NCBI RefSeq assembly: GCF_009762795.1 | Contig: NZ_CP046400.1 | Coordinates: 3,077,501-3,141,500 of the forward strand | Length of the DNA stretch: 64,000 nucleotides | Source of the DNA: Pseudodesulfovibrio cashew | Lineage (GTDB): Bacteria; Desulfobacterota; Desulfovibrionia; Desulfovibrionales; Desulfovibrionaceae | Reading direction: 5' to 3' | Part shown: positions 23,877 to 33,405 of the stretch, one piece after another | How positions within the stretch are numbered: the stretch's first letter is position 1 | Layout of the letters: the number at the start of each line of letters is the position of its first letter | Notes under the pieces: model-generated | Seen by the model: the letters and a program-made list of their open reading frames with translations, nothing else | Told to the model about the DNA's origin: nothing | The model's database searches: none | Position numbers and translations under genes: made by a program

Positions 23877-26111
23877 TTATTTCTTGATAAGGACCTTGCG
23901 CGGCTTGCTGCCGTCCTGAGGGCCGATAATCCCTTCCTGCTCCATCTGCTCGATGTAGCGGGCCGCACGGTTGAAACCTATACGGAATTGCCGCTGCAAA
24001 AGGGAAATGGACACTTTGCCCTGGTTTAGCACGAATTGTACCGCTTCGTCATACACGGGATCGTCAGACTGACCGGGCTGGCCGGAACCGCCCGGGCCGT
24101 CATCTTTCTTCCAGTCAGTGAAGTCCAGATCGAAATTCTGGGGCACGTTCTCTTCCCAGAATTTGACGACCTGCGCAATTTCCGTCTCATCCACGTACGC
24201 TCCGTGCATGCGCTTGAGCTTGCCGCCGCTGGGCTTGAAGAGCATATCTCCCTTGCCGAGCAACCGCTCCGCGCCTACGGCATCTAGAATGGTTCTGGAA
24301 TCGAATTTGGAAGTGACAAAGAAGGAAATACGCGTGGGGAAGTTGGCCTTGATCAGGCCGGTGACCACGTCGACGCTGGGTCGCTGGGTTGCCAGGATCA
24401 TGTGAATGCCAGCAGCGCGCGCCAACTGCGCCAGCCGCACGATGCATTGCTCCACATCCTTTGCCGCGGTCATCATCAAATCCGCGAGCTCATCGATGAT
24501 GATCACGAGATACGGCATCACTTTGTAGCTCTCACACCCTTCCGGAAGATTGTCGCCCAGATCCTCGAGCTTATTGTTGTAGCCCTCGATGTTGCGTACC
24601 CCGAGTTTGGCCATCTTCTTGTAGCGGCAATCCATTTCGAAGACCGCCCACTCCAGGGCGGACTTGGCCAGGCTCATCTCGGTGACCACCGGATGAACCA
24701 GATGCGGCAAGGTGGCATACGGAGCCAGTTCGATGCGTTTGGGATCGACCAGAAGCAGCTTAACCCGGTCCGGCCCGGCCTTGTAGAGCAGGCTGAGCAA
24801 AAAACCGTTGATGCCCACGGACTTACCCGCGCCGGTGGCGCCCGCCACCAGCAGGTGCGGCATCTTGGCCAGGTCCGCGATGCGGTTTTCGCCGTGCAGG
24901 TCTTTGCCCAGTGCAAGGGTCAACGGCGACTTGCTCTTGTTGAATTCCTTGGATTCAAGAACCTCCCGCAAGTACACAATCTCGCGATCGATGTTTGGAA
25001 TCTCGATGCCGACGCTGTCCTTGCCCGGAATCGGTGCCTCGATGCGTACGGATTCGGCCCTCAAGGCCAAAGCAATATCGTCAGTCAGATTCTCGATCTT
25101 GCTGACCTTGATGCCGGGTGCGGGCTTGAATTCGAACATGGTCACCACGGGGCCGGGAACCACGCGCTGGATTTCACCCTGTATCTTGAAATCGTTCAGA
25201 CATTCCTTGAGCCTGTCAGCCAGAGGTTGCAATACCTCCGGCGTCTGGGTGGTATGCTGTTCCGGCGGTAGGGTTAACAGTTCCGTGCCAGGCAACTCCC
25301 CGTTACTTGAAGACACTGCGGCCTTGGGCGCGGGCTTGTTCTTCGTCTTTTTCTTTGGCTTGGGCAGGCTTTTCTTGTTCTCCGGTTCCCCGGCATCAAG
25401 ATCAATGAACTGAAGCCCCAATTCTTCTTCGCTTTCTTCCGCTTCCGCCTCGCCATCGGCTTTGCGCGCGGCTTTCTTCGCAGCTTTGGCCTCCCGTTTC
25501 TCCCTTCGGAGAATGGCGCGCTCGGAAGCTCCCTCTTGATAGAGAGCCCACCATCCAAGCAGGCGTGACCATACGGAAGTCCAAGTGAAGCCCATGGCCA
25601 TCTGGAAGGAAACAATGGACACAAAAGCCCACACCAGAAATGCCCCCAGGGGACGCAGATACGGCAGAGTGAACCGGGAGATGATGTCCCGGCCCAAGAA
25701 CCCCCCGCCTATCAATCCGTAGGCGTCCGGCGGGACGTTACTCAACCAGGGATGGGTGGCCCAGGCCTCGAAGGCGATAAACAAACCGCAAAGACCGATC
25801 CAGCGTGAAGCTGAGAGGCTCATTCTGGACACGAAGCGCGAAAGGCCGAGATAGAGGAAATAAAAAGGCCAGACCATGGCCCCAAGACCAAATATTTCCA
25901 CAAGAAAACCGGCACAATAGGAACCAGCCAGCCCCACGACGTTCTGAACCGGCCACCCCGGGGATACAGCCTGGTTGAAGCTTGGGTCCTTGGGATGGAA
26001 CGACAGGAGACTCAAGAAGAGAAAGGCTGACAGGAAGAGCAGGAAGATGCCGGCAATTTCCCTGCCGCGCCCCTTCCGCACCGTTACCGCCGTGGTTTTC
26101 CTTTGTGCCAT
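23877..26111 (-). CDS. ftsK: DNA translocase FtsK
   Basis: A 744-residue septal DNA pump. Four or five N-terminal membrane helices (about residues 15-185) are followed by a charged linker (KKAARKADGEAEAEESEEE and lysine/proline-rich stretches), the alpha-beta motor domain with Walker A GATGAGKSVGINGF and Walker B VIIIDELADLMM, and a C-terminal gamma winged helix (SISLLQRQFRIGFNRAARYIE) that reads KOPS. ATG 26111 has GAGG upstream and the protein then begins MAQRKTT; a longer frame to 26156 would enter the terminator hairpin. Confidence 0.95.
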   Translation of the reverse strand: MAQRKTTAVTVRKGRGREIAGIFLLFLSAFLFLSLLSFHPKDPSFNQAVSPGWPVQNVVGLAGSYCAGFLVEIFGLGAMVWPFYFLYLGLSRFVSRMSLSASRWIGLCGLFIAFEAWATHPWLSNVPPDAYGLIGGGFLGRDIISRFTLPYLRPLGAFLVWAFVSIVSFQMAMGFTWTSVWSRLLGWWALYQEGASERAILRREKREAKAAKKAARKADGEAEAEESEEELGLQFIDLDAGEPENKKSLPKPKKKTKNKPAPKAAVSSSNGELPGTELLTLPPEQHTTQTPEVLQPLADRLKECLNDFKIQGEIQRVVPGPVVTMFEFKPAPGIKVSKIENLTDDIALALRAESVRIEAPIPGKDSVGIEIPNIDREIVYLREVLESKEFNKSKSPLTLALGKDLHGENRIADLAKMPHLLVAGATGAGKSVGINGFLLSLLYKAGPDRVKLLLVDPKRIELAPYATLPHLVHPVVTEMSLAKSALEWAVFEMDCRYKKMAKLGVRNIEGYNNKLEDLGDNLPEGCESYKVMPYLVIIIDELADLMMTAAKDVEQCIVRLAQLARAAGIHMILATQRPSVDVVTGLIKANFPTRISFFVTSKFDSRTILDAVGAERLLGKGDMLFKPSGGKLKRMHGAYVDETEIAQVVKFWEENVPQNFDLDFTDWKKDDGPGGSGQPGQSDDPVYDEAVQFVLNQGKVSISLLQRQFRIGFNRAARYIEQMEQEGIIGPQDGSKPRKVLIKK

Positions 26112-26126
26112 TAAATCCTCATTAGG

Positions 26127-26166
26127 AAAAAAGGTCCCGGACGGCAAGCCATCCATGGACCTTTTT
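26127..26166 (-). terminator. Terminator between efp and ftsK
   Basis: Arms AAAAAGGTCC and GGACCTTTTT pair around an inner GC-rich region; on the minus strand it ends in six T residues. It lies 33 bases after the EF-P stop. Confidence 0.75.
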
Positions 26167-26198
26167 ACGCAACTTTCACAACGAGTTGCAAGTCAAGT

Positions 26199-26756
26199 TT
26201 ATTCCCGGCCCAGGTAGCCGCCGCTACGCGTATCGACCTTAATGATGTCCCCTTCGTTGATGAAAAGCGGGACCTGAACCACAAGGCCGGTTTCCATGGT
26301 GGCGGGCTTGGTGGCGTTGGACACGCGGTCGCCCTGAACGCCGGGGTCGGTCTGGGCTACGCTCAGGCTGACGTTGGCGGGAAGATCAACGCCGATCAGT
26401 TCTCCATTGTACAACAACACCTTTACGGTGTCGCCTTCCTTGATGTAGCCGCCCTTTTCGCCTACGGCGTCACCGGGAACATTCATCTGCTCATAGGTTT
26501 CCAGGTCCATGAAGACGAAATCGGTGCCATCCTTGTAAATGAACTGCTGCTCGACCACGGCCATGTCGGGCTTTTTGACCTTCTCACCGGAGCGGAAAGT
26601 CTTGTCGAGCACCTGGCCGGTCTTGAGCTGACGGAGCTTTGTCCGAACCATGGCTCCGCCCTTACCCGGCTTGAAATGCTGAAATTCAACTATTTCAAAC
26701 GGTTTATCATCAATTTCAATTTTCAGGCCTGTCCTGAAATCTTTGGTGGATATCAT
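26199..26756 (-). CDS. efp: Elongation factor P
   Basis: A 185-residue protein with the three EF-P domains: N-terminal KOW-like ([16 protein letters not shown], with the loop lysine that some bacteria modify), a central OB domain and a C-terminal OB domain ending [15 protein letters not shown] relieves stalling at polyproline. ATG 26756 has GGAGA upstream and gives the standard N-terminus [10 protein letters not shown]; the open frame upstream is antisense-like overlap with aroQ. It follows aroQ by 44 bases. No EpmA/EpmB-type modification gene lies nearby. Confidence 0.97.
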   Translation of the reverse strand: MISTKDFRTGLKIEIDDKPFEIVEFQHFKPGKGGAMVRTKLRQLKTGQVLDKTFRSGEKVKKPDMAVVEQQFIYKDGTDFVFMDLETYEQMNVPGDAVGEKGGYIKEGDTVKVLLYNGELIGVDLPANVSLSVAQTDPGVQGDRVSNATKPATMETGLVVQVPLFINEGDIIKVDTRSGGYLGRE

Positions 26757-26800
26757 ATATTCTCTCCAATGCGTTACCCCGGACACGCCGGGCGTTTTTT

Positions 26801-27262
26801 CTACTTGCCGGTGAGGTGCGCGTGGAGCGCCTGAACACCGAGGGCATAACTCAGAATCCCGAATCCGGCAATGACGCCGATGCACTGACCGCCCATGATG
26901 GACTGTTGGCGCAGGGGTTGGCCCGTGCGCGCCCAGATGTTGCTGATATGCACTTCCACGCAGGGAATGCCTATCCAGGCCAGGCAATCGGCAATGGCCA
27001 GGCTGGTGTGGGTGTAAGCCCCGGCGTTGAAAACCACGCCGTCCACACCCTCTTCCCTGGCCCGCTCCAGCCGGTCAATGAGCGCGCCCTCGCTGTTGGA
27101 CTGAAAGTGGACGATATCAATAGCATCAGCGGCGTCACCCATAAGCCCCTTGACGATCTCGGGCATGTCCTCCATGGTCCTGGAACCGTAGATTTCCGGC
27201 TGGCGCTTGCCTATGTGTCCCAAATTCGGACCGTTGAGCATCAAAATGGTTAGTCTGGACAT
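26801..27262 (-). CDS. aroQ: Type II 3-dehydroquinate dehydratase
   Basis: A 153-residue shikimate-pathway enzyme. Motifs are [20 protein letters not shown] (with catalytic arginine and tyrosine-loop residues), [28 protein letters not shown] and the catalytic histidine in [11 protein letters not shown]. Length is standard for the dodecameric type II enzyme. Upstream of efp and probably co-transcribed. The [10 protein letters not shown] version of the usual LGxREPxIYG motif is a mild variant. Confidence 0.95.
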   Translation of the reverse strand: MSRLTILMLNGPNLGHIGKRQPEIYGSRTMEDMPEIVKGLMGDAADAIDIVHFQSNSEGALIDRLERAREEGVDGVVFNAGAYTHTSLAIADCLAWIGIPCVEVHISNIWARTGQPLRQQSIMGGQCIGVIAGFGILSYALGVQALHAHLTGK

Positions 27263-27364
27263 GGTATTCCTCTCGGGTTGGTCCTATGCCGCCTTGACGC
27301 ACAGGCGTAAATCGAGAACACTGACGGGCTCTCTTCACCTGCAACACGAAAACGGTGATTCTTC

Positions 27365-27946
27365 ATGAACAGAACCATTGAGTTAATCAAAACAATATAC
27401 GAAATCAAGCAGCTTGAGGACTTCGAAGAGCCTCAGATTGCCCTGGCAGGCCGCTCAAACGTGGGCAAATCCTCGCTTATCAACTGCTTGGCGGGTCGCA
27501 AGGGACTCGCTAAAATCAGTTCCAAACCGGGCAAAACCCGCAGCCTCAACTACTATCGGGTTGAACCGGACGGCTTCTTTCTCGTGGACCTGCCGGGCTA
27601 CGGTTATGCCAAGTGTTCCAAGGCGGAACGCGCCAAATGGGCCAAGCTCATCGAGGCCTATATTCAGGGAAACACACAGCTTAAGGCCGTGGCCGTGCTC
27701 CTCGACTCCCGTCTGACCCCGCAGAAACTCGACCTGGAGCTGACCTCCTACCTGAAGAGCCTTGGCATTCCGGTCATCCCAGTCCTGACCAAATCGGACA
27801 AACCGAAACAACGCGACCGGGCCAAAATTCAAAACCAGTGGAAGGATATCCTGCAACAGGACAAGGCACCGCTCTGTTTTTCGAGCAAGACGGGCATGGG
27901 TGAAGCCAAGCTCTGGGACATCCTGGCAGCCCACGCGGCCCTGTAG
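27365..27946 (+). CDS. engB: Ribosome-biogenesis GTPase EngB (YsxC/YihA)
   Basis: A 193-residue small GTPase needed for 50S assembly. G1 [13 protein letters not shown]2/Switch [10 protein letters not shown]3 [10 protein letters not shown]4 LTKSDK and G5 FSSKTGMG are all present. The start ATG 27365 is close to the divergent aroQ. It converges with lptG, with two bases between stops. Confidence 0.96.
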   Translation: MNRTIELIKTIYEIKQLEDFEEPQIALAGRSNVGKSSLINCLAGRKGLAKISSKPGKTRSLNYYRVEPDGFFLVDLPGYGYAKCSKAERAKWAKLIEAYIQGNTQLKAVAVLLDSRLTPQKLDLELTSYLKSLGIPVIPVLTKSDKPKQRDRAKIQNQWKDILQQDKAPLCFSSKTGMGEAKLWDILAAHAAL

Positions 27947-27948
27947 CG

Positions 27949-29088
27949 TCAGGAACGGGCCACCCTAAGGCCCGACATCCACTCCCTGAGAGAGGACTGG
28001 AAGCCCGGCAGGCTTACCCAGGCCAGTCGCACGGAGGCCAAGCCACCCATGACGATGTTTCCCATCCATGCAGCGATAAAGGGCGGTAGCACGCCCTTCT
28101 CCCCTGCCGTGACGCCCACCACGTGGATTCCGTACTGGACGAAGATCAGGATCAATGAAAGCCCGATGTTGGCGTAGATGTTCTCCGAAAAGGTCGCCAG
28201 GGTCAGTGCCAGCAACGCCATGACTGCGATGGAGAAGGCGTAGGACCATTTGCCATGCCACGCTGTCTTGAGAATCTCCACGTTGGACCCGGATTCTTCA
28301 AGCTTCTTGATCGCCTTGGATAACTCAAGCAGGGGCAGTTGCGCCTTGTCACCTTTGAGTTCCACCGCAGCGTACGCCTTCAGGTTCTGGCGCACGGATA
28401 AAAATTGAGAGAGTCGTTTCACTGAAACGAAGGTCCGGGTGTCCAACTCCTGAACATCCAGCAACCCCCAGCCATTATCGTCGATAAGTGCTTTTTTTGC
28501 CTTGAGAATGCGGATCAACTCCTGGCTGTCAGTGGCAAACTCGTACACCGTGATGTCCGTGGCCCTGCTCTTGGCCGGGAACGCCTCCTTGGCAAGCACG
28601 ATGAACGGTCCGTCACGAAACCAAAGGTCGTTGATCTTCAACTCGTCGAGCTGTTTCTTTCGAACCTCTTCCTTCCAGATCCGATTGGCCTCGACCTCGC
28701 CGAACACGCCGAGGAATTGAGAAAAGACCAATTGGCCCATGCTCCAGACAACCGCGTAGAAAACGAAAAAGCGGATGAACCAGGCAAAGGACACGCCCCC
28801 CGCACGCAGGGCCAGCATCTCTTTACTTCGCGTCAACACCCCCAACTGCACGACCATGGCCAACAGGAAAATGGCGGGCATAAGTTGAGAGACGATGAGC
28901 GGTATCTTGACGAAAAAATAGAATAAGATGGTATCAGCGCCGAGTCCGGCCCGGATAAAGTCATCCAGCCTGTCAAACACGTCGGAGAGCAGATAAATGC
29001 AGGTTCCGACCGAGAGGCAGATGGCCATGAGATAGATATTCTGCCTGATAAGATACCGGCTCAGCACGCCGATGCCGAAGGCGCTCAT
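27949..29088 (-). CDS. lptG: LptG-family permease of the LPS export system
   Basis: A 379-residue YjgP/YjgQ-family protein: three N-terminal membrane helices (about 12-115), a periplasmic beta-jellyroll-type region (about 130-265) and three C-terminal helices (about 275-365). LptF and LptG with two LptB subunits extract LPS from the inner membrane. Its ATG overlaps the lptF stop (ATGA). The G versus F label follows gene order, second in the pair. Confidence 0.9.
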   Translation of the reverse strand: MSAFGIGVLSRYLIRQNIYLMAICLSVGTCIYLLSDVFDRLDDFIRAGLGADTILFYFFVKIPLIVSQLMPAIFLLAMVVQLGVLTRSKEMLALRAGGVSFAWFIRFFVFYAVVWSMGQLVFSQFLGVFGEVEANRIWKEEVRKKQLDELKINDLWFRDGPFIVLAKEAFPAKSRATDITVYEFATDSQELIRILKAKKALIDDNGWGLLDVQELDTRTFVSVKRLSQFLSVRQNLKAYAAVELKGDKAQLPLLELSKAIKKLEESGSNVEILKTAWHGKWSYAFSIAVMALLALTLATFSENIYANIGLSLILIFVQYGIHVVGVTAGEKGVLPPFIAAWMGNIVMGGLASVRLAWVSLPGFQSSLREWMSGLRVARS

Positions 29089-30254
29089 GCTTCGGCCCTC
29101 CTCAGTCTCCCCCGCAGGTGGGCGATCCAGTCGACGATGGGCAACGTCCGCTCTTCATTGGCGAACTTTATGCCCACGACCGCAACGAAAATATAGAGAA
29201 TATTGGGAGCCCACATACCGTACAGGGGCGGAATGCTGCCGGCCTCACCCATGGAAACGCCGATGGAGAACATCGAATAATATACCAGGAACAGCCCCAT
29301 GGAGAGCACAAGTCCGTACTGTTGCTTCAATCCCCTGAATACATAGGCGATAGGGATGGCGAACATGCCAAGAATCAGGCAGCCCAACGGCAAGGTCAGC
29401 CGCTTGAAGTACTCGGTATCCACCTTACGCTGAAAACGCGGGGTCTGCGAAGGTCCCTTGCTGGGGTCCCGTCTGATTTCACTAAGCCTGGAAAAGGTCA
29501 TATCCTTGGCTTTCTGCTCCGTGAAGTTGAACCCACCCAACAATTCTCCCAGGTCGAGTCTGACAGAATAGGTATTGAACTTCAATACGTTGAGCTCATC
29601 TCCATCCTGCCTGAATATCTTTCCCCGGTTAAAGACGATTTTCACTTCCGCCGTCTTCGGCGAGGATATGATCCGGGCTTCAGGCGCAACGACCACAACG
29701 GATGCGCCCTGGGTCGATTGATCGCGGACAAAGGCAAACTTCAGTATTCCCTTCTCGTTGTCGACCTGATGAGCATAAAAGGTCAGCCCAGGGAATTCTT
29801 TATTGAATACACCTGGTTGAAGAGAGAACTTGGAGTGGGTCCTCGCGAATTCATAAAGCTTCACTTTAAACATATCCATACCCCAGGCCAATCCCCAGAA
29901 GGATATGAAAAAGGTAAACAGAGTACAAAGGGCGCAGAATGCCACGGGCGCGGGCAACATCTTGTATAGGCTCACCCCGTTGGCCTTGAGAGCCGTGAGT
30001 TCGTTGTCCGTACTCATGCGCAGGAACGTCAGGAATACACTGAGCATGGTGGAGATGGGCATAACCAACAGCAGGAAAAACGGAGTCAGGAAAAAGAATA
30101 ATTGCAGGATGTTGAAGAAACCGATGTTCTGGGAAAGAAACAGCGTCCTCAACTGGAGCATGCGGCCTATAAGAATGAGGCCGAGCAGACAGGAAACCGT
30201 CAAGCCGAACAGCTTGCACAGTTCCAGAAATATCTGACGATGGAGCAGTTTCAC
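29085..30254 (-). CDS. lptF: LptF-family permease of the LPS export system
   Basis: A 389-residue partner of LptG with the same six-helix plus periplasmic-domain layout. MPISTMLSVFLTFLRMSTDNELTALKANGVSLYKML is the conserved N-terminal coupling region of the family (residues about 60-95). Overlaps lptG by four bases. A 60-residue protein gene lies 9 bases upstream in the same direction. Confidence 0.9.
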   Translation of the reverse strand: MKLLHRQIFLELCKLFGLTVSCLLGLILIGRMLQLRTLFLSQNIGFFNILQLFFFLTPFFLLLVMPISTMLSVFLTFLRMSTDNELTALKANGVSLYKMLPAPVAFCALCTLFTFFISFWGLAWGMDMFKVKLYEFARTHSKFSLQPGVFNKEFPGLTFYAHQVDNEKGILKFAFVRDQSTQGASVVVVAPEARIISSPKTAEVKIVFNRGKIFRQDGDELNVLKFNTYSVRLDLGELLGGFNFTEQKAKDMTFSRLSEIRRDPSKGPSQTPRFQRKVDTEYFKRLTLPLGCLILGMFAIPIAYVFRGLKQQYGLVLSMGLFLVYYSMFSIGVSMGEAGSIPPLYGMWAPNILYIFVAVVGIKFANEERTLPIVDWIAHLRGRLRRAEA

Positions 30255-30263
30255 CGCGCTGGT

Positions 30264-30446
30264 TTAATCCTGTTTTTCCTTGTAAAAACGCGAAAGGAAC
30301 TCGCAGTCCTTGGGGCAGAGATTGAAACGGACCGCCGCTTCTTCGAGCAATTTGGGCATTTGCCTGTCTGGAGCTTCTTCCAGTTGTTCACTGATCCAGG
30401 CTATGGCTTTGCGCGTCAGTTCGCTCTGCGGCATGATGGTGGTCAT
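30264..30446 (-). CDS. 60-residue hypothetical protein upstream of lptFG
   Basis: Begins MTTIMPQSELTRKAIAWISE and ends FLSRFYKEKQD; mostly helical and charged with two cysteines (CPKDC, residues 44-48). GGGAGA precedes the ATG at suitable spacing, and it ends 9 bases before lptF, so it is likely the first gene of that operon. I recognise no domain. Confidence 0.65.
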   Translation of the reverse strand: MTTIMPQSELTRKAIAWISEQLEEAPDRQMPKLLEEAAVRFNLCPKDCEFLSRFYKEKQD

Positions 30447-30570
30447 GGGTATTCTCCCTTGCGATTGAGTCCGATCAACGCAGAACTACACCACCTTCCG
30501 AGGGGTTGCAAGATACGGTTTCCTGGAGTAGCCCTCATCGGGATAGTATCATCATCAACAAGAGGTCACT

Positions 30571-31362
30571 ATGACATCATGGTACGTGGCGGTCATCCTC
30601 GGCATCGTCGAGGGGCTGACTGAATTCCTTCCTGTTTCCAGCACTGGACACCTCATCCTGGCAAACCACCTGCTCGGCTTCACCGGGCCCAAGGCCGAGA
30701 CGTTTGACATCGTCATCCAACTCGGCGCCATCCTGGCCGTGGTCGTCCTCTACTTCGAGCGATTTGTGGGCCTGTTCAAAACAGACCCGGACCGCCGCTT
30801 TTCCGGCCCCTACGGATTGTGGCTGCTCTTCCTGACGTCGCTCCCGGCGTCGGTGGTAGGCCTGTTGGCCCACCATGCCATCAAGACCTACCTCTTCGGT
30901 CCGTTCACCGTGGCCTGCGCCCTGGCCGTGGGCGCGGTCATGATCTTTATTGTCGAAGGCATGCCCAAACGGGAAAAGACCACCTCCCTGGATGAGGTAA
31001 CGCCCCTGCTCGCCTTCGGCATCGGCTGCTTCCAATGCCTGGCCCTCTGGCCGGGATTTTCGCGCTCGGCCGCTACCATTATGGGCGGCATGCTGCTTGG
31101 CGCCAGGCGCACCGTTGCCGCCGAATACTCATTCATCGCCGCAGTTCCGATCATGTTTGCGGCAACGGGCTACGACTTCCTCAAGAGCTACGAACTGTTC
31201 GCCACTGACGACCTGATCTTCCTGGCCATCGGCTTCGGCGTCTCCTTCGTCTCCGCCTGGCTGGCGGTCAAAGGGTTTATCTACCTGTTGGGCAAACTCA
31301 CCCTACGACCCTTTGCTGTATACCGTTTGGCCCTGGTTCCATTGATCTTCCTGTTTTTGTAA
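30571..31362 (+). CDS. uppP: Undecaprenyl-diphosphatase UppP (BacA)
   Basis: A 263-residue polytopic enzyme that regenerates undecaprenyl phosphate for cell-wall synthesis. The two signature motifs are present: EGLTEFLPVSSTGHLIL (about residues 12-28) and FSRSAATIMGGMLLGARR with the catalytic region (about 164-181). About eight membrane helices. AGAGG precedes ATG 30571. Divergent from the lptF operon. Confidence 0.96.
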   Translation: MTSWYVAVILGIVEGLTEFLPVSSTGHLILANHLLGFTGPKAETFDIVIQLGAILAVVVLYFERFVGLFKTDPDRRFSGPYGLWLLFLTSLPASVVGLLAHHAIKTYLFGPFTVACALAVGAVMIFIVEGMPKREKTTSLDEVTPLLAFGIGCFQCLALWPGFSRSAATIMGGMLLGARRTVAAEYSFIAAVPIMFAATGYDFLKSYELFATDDLIFLAIGFGVSFVSAWLAVKGFIYLLGKLTLRPFAVYRLALVPLIFLFL

Positions 31363-31398
31363 TTGAAATCCGAATTTGCACTTTTCCACTTTTTCCCC

Positions 31399-31427
31399 TT
31401 GCCAAGCAGAGGCAGACAGTCTATAGA
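31399..31427 (+). promoter_or_regulatory. Sigma-70 promoter for tRNA(CAT)
   Basis: TTGCCA (31399-31404), a 17-base spacer and TATAGA (31422-31427), 27 bases upstream of the tRNA 5' end. Confidence 0.75.
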
Positions 31428-31454
31428 CATCTCCGCTTCGGCGAAAACAACCGT

Positions 31455-31531
31455 GGCGAGGTAGCTCAGTTGGTCAGAGCATGCGGCTCATATCCGCAGA
31501 GTCGGAGGTTCAAGTCCTCTCCTCGCTACCA
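31455..31531 (+). tRNA. tRNA-Met (anticodon CAT)
   Basis: A 77-nucleotide cloverleaf with acceptor GGCGAGG/CCTCGCT (a G-U first pair), D arm GCTC...GAGC, anticodon stem TGCGG/CCGCA with loop CTCATAT, T arm GGAGG-TTCAAGT-CCTCT and an encoded CCA. Probably elongator tRNA-Met; a tRNA-Ile with lysidine-modified CAT cannot be fully excluded by eye. Confidence 0.9.
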
Positions 31532-31542
31532 AGAACTCAAAC

Positions 31543-31590
31543 GAAGGTCCGTAAAATCATACAGATTTTACGGACCTTCTTCTTTTTTTA
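31543..31590 (+). terminator. Terminator after tRNA-Met
   Basis: A long stem GAAGGTCCGTAAAAT/ATTTTACGGACCTTC with a short loop, followed by TTCTTTTTTT. It lies 11 bases after the tRNA. Confidence 0.93.
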
Positions 31591-31622
31591 CTCCGCACCT
31601 CTGTGCGTCTGGCTTCAAATGC

Positions 31623-31649
31623 CAAAACGCCCGGTGACAAGACCGGGCG
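31623..31649 (-). terminator. Terminator after lysE-family gene
   Basis: An eight-base-pair stem CGCCCGGT/ACCGGGCG with a six-base loop; on the minus strand it is followed by TTTTGGC. About 45 bases after the LysE-family stop. Confidence 0.65.
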
Positions 31650-31692
31650 AGCAATCAGGGAAAAGACTATCGAAGAGTTTTTCGCAGGTCGG

Positions 31693-32307
31693 CTAGAACA
31701 GAACAGGGACGATATACCGCCACGCCATATCAATGGCAACGGCGACAAGCATCACTCCCATGGCGATGTTGAAATACTTGAAACAAGACGCATTCTCTAC
31801 ATATCTAGCGGCTGTCGTCCCGAAAGCCGCATAAGCGAGCGGTGCTCCAAATCCGAGGAGGCTGAGGCCGAGCGCCCATACAGCGATCTGCCCCCCTACG
31901 ATGCCCGCTGCCGGGAATTGAACCGCTGCCACCGGAAGGACAACCATGAATGTTTTAGGGTTCAACAGTTGCAGCAGTAGCCCGTCCCGGTATGAAAGCG
32001 AGAAGGCACTCCCGCCGTTGCCCGTTACATCTGTATGCGACGAAAGTATTTTATAGGCCAAATACAAAGTGAAAAGGACCCCCATCGCACTAATATAGGG
32101 AAGAGCAGCCTCATTCACGATAGCACTCCCTGCATATCCCACCAGAAGAAACCAGAAAAACATGGAGGTTGCCACCCCCAGTGAAAACGGAACGACAGAC
32201 ATGAATTTCTTCTGCACGCCGGTGTTGAGGCTCAGGATGTTGACGGGGCCGGGAGTATACATCACTCCCACCGAGAAAAGCAGAATGCCGATCACTTGTT
32301 GCCTCAC
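31693..32307 (-). CDS. LysE/RhtB-family amino acid exporter
   Basis: A 204-residue inner-membrane protein with about six helices. The N-terminal GVMYTPGPVNILSLNTGVQKK corresponds to the LysE-family motif (TPGPxxxxxxxxGxxxG), and LLLQLLNPKTFMVVLPV is the second family segment. It would export an amino acid or similar small molecule; substrate not predictable. Its start overlaps the araC-type gene stop by four bases, so the regulator and exporter are coupled. Confidence 0.88.
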   Translation of the reverse strand: MRQQVIGILLFSVGVMYTPGPVNILSLNTGVQKKFMSVVPFSLGVATSMFFWFLLVGYAGSAIVNEAALPYISAMGVLFTLYLAYKILSSHTDVTGNGGSAFSLSYRDGLLLQLLNPKTFMVVLPVAAVQFPAAGIVGGQIAVWALGLSLLGFGAPLAYAAFGTTAARYVENASCFKYFNIAMGVMLVAVAIDMAWRYIVPVLF

Positions 32308-33137
32308 TTATTCAATTGATATTGGTATTGCCTGGGTGTGATGCCGTATGACCGCTTAAAATGGCGGTTCATGTGGCTCACATCAAAGAAACCGAACTGC
32401 TGGGCGATATCCGTGGGAAGCCCTCCGGCCTTGAGGGCCTCTCTCACCCGGTTGATCCTGTGATTGAGGATATATTGATGTGGTGTGAGGCCGAACTGGC
32501 TTCGAAACAGACGGATGAAATGGAACTTCGAGATGTTGGCCACCTGACTGAGGTCATCGATTGAAATGTCCTCAACGATGTTGTCGTGGATAAAATCCCG
32601 AGCTTTCAACAGCAGCGAATCCCTATCTCCTTTCCACGAATCAGGATAAAAAATCCCCATTCTCTGGGTAAGTCGCTTTGCTATCTCATAGAGGCATTGT
32701 TCACTCTCCAGTGCGGAGAGCTGGTTATTGCTTACGAGATGGGTCAAACGCAGGATCATGGAACTCAGAACGGCATCGGAAAAATTGGTTTCGTGATTCT
32801 GCAGTTCCACGTTTTCAACTGTTGCGGCACTTGCCAGAAGCAGCTGAAAATCAGATGGATCAACGTAAAACATCGTATATTTCAACGCGTCGCTGTTTCC
32901 GGGATGGCCGTTGTGCACATCCCCAGGGTTGAAAAAGATGATGTTTCCAGGGCGACTCCGGAAGCGGCAACCATTGAAGGAGAAATCCTGAAGTCCCTCA
33001 AGGGTGACGCCGAGAGCGTACTCCTCATGCGCGTGATTGGCGTAGGAAAAATCCGCCATGACAGCATTGAGAACAGTCATATTGACGGAACTCTTAAGGT
33101 TCATGAATTGAAAATCATTCTGTCTGGTTGGTTCCAT
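32304..33137 (-). CDS. AraC-family transcriptional regulator
   Basis: A 277-residue regulator: an N-terminal cupin-like sensing domain (HAHEEYALGVTLEG, NPGDVHNGHPG, about 35-110) and a C-terminal double HTH (SIDDLSQVANISKFHFIRLFRSQFGLTPHQY and DIAQQFGFFDVSHMNRHFKRSYGITPRQY, about 180-275). ATG 33137 gives MEPTRQND; GTG 33146 is an alternative close to GGAG. Coupled to the LysE-family exporter, which it probably controls in response to an amino-acid-like ligand (inference). The pair lies between tRNA-Met and ssrA. Confidence 0.9.
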   Translation of the reverse strand: MEPTRQNDFQFMNLKSSVNMTVLNAVMADFSYANHAHEEYALGVTLEGLQDFSFNGCRFRSRPGNIIFFNPGDVHNGHPGNSDALKYTMFYVDPSDFQLLLASAATVENVELQNHETNFSDAVLSSMILRLTHLVSNNQLSALESEQCLYEIAKRLTQRMGIFYPDSWKGDRDSLLLKARDFIHDNIVEDISIDDLSQVANISKFHFIRLFRSQFGLTPHQYILNHRINRVREALKAGGLPTDIAQQFGFFDVSHMNRHFKRSYGITPRQYQYQLNK

Positions 33138-33351
33138 TTTTCTCACCCACTCCGCATAAACAATTAGCCTGGCCTCAAAGGGAAAGCTTGGACAAAATTG
33201 CTCGATTTACGATTCCCTCCCCCGTCCCCCCCCTGTAGGGGCTGATTCAATCAAGTCAAGCGGCCAATACCAGCACCAGGATGCTCGACAGGCTCATTCG
33301 TTGCTGCCTTCGAAAAGCCGAAGCCAATTCCCGATTTTCCTTCTTCAGGAC

Positions 33352-33379
33352 TTGCCAAACCGGATAGACGCCATATATA
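33352..33379 (+). promoter_or_regulatory. Sigma-70 promoter for ssrA
   Basis: TTGCCA (33352-33357), a 16-base spacer and TATATA (33374-33379), 26 bases upstream of the mature tmRNA 5' end. The 200 bases before it, up to the araC-type gene, hold no recognised gene. Confidence 0.65.
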
Positions 33380-33405
33380 GGTTCTGTCCGAATTGTTCTT
33401 TGAAA

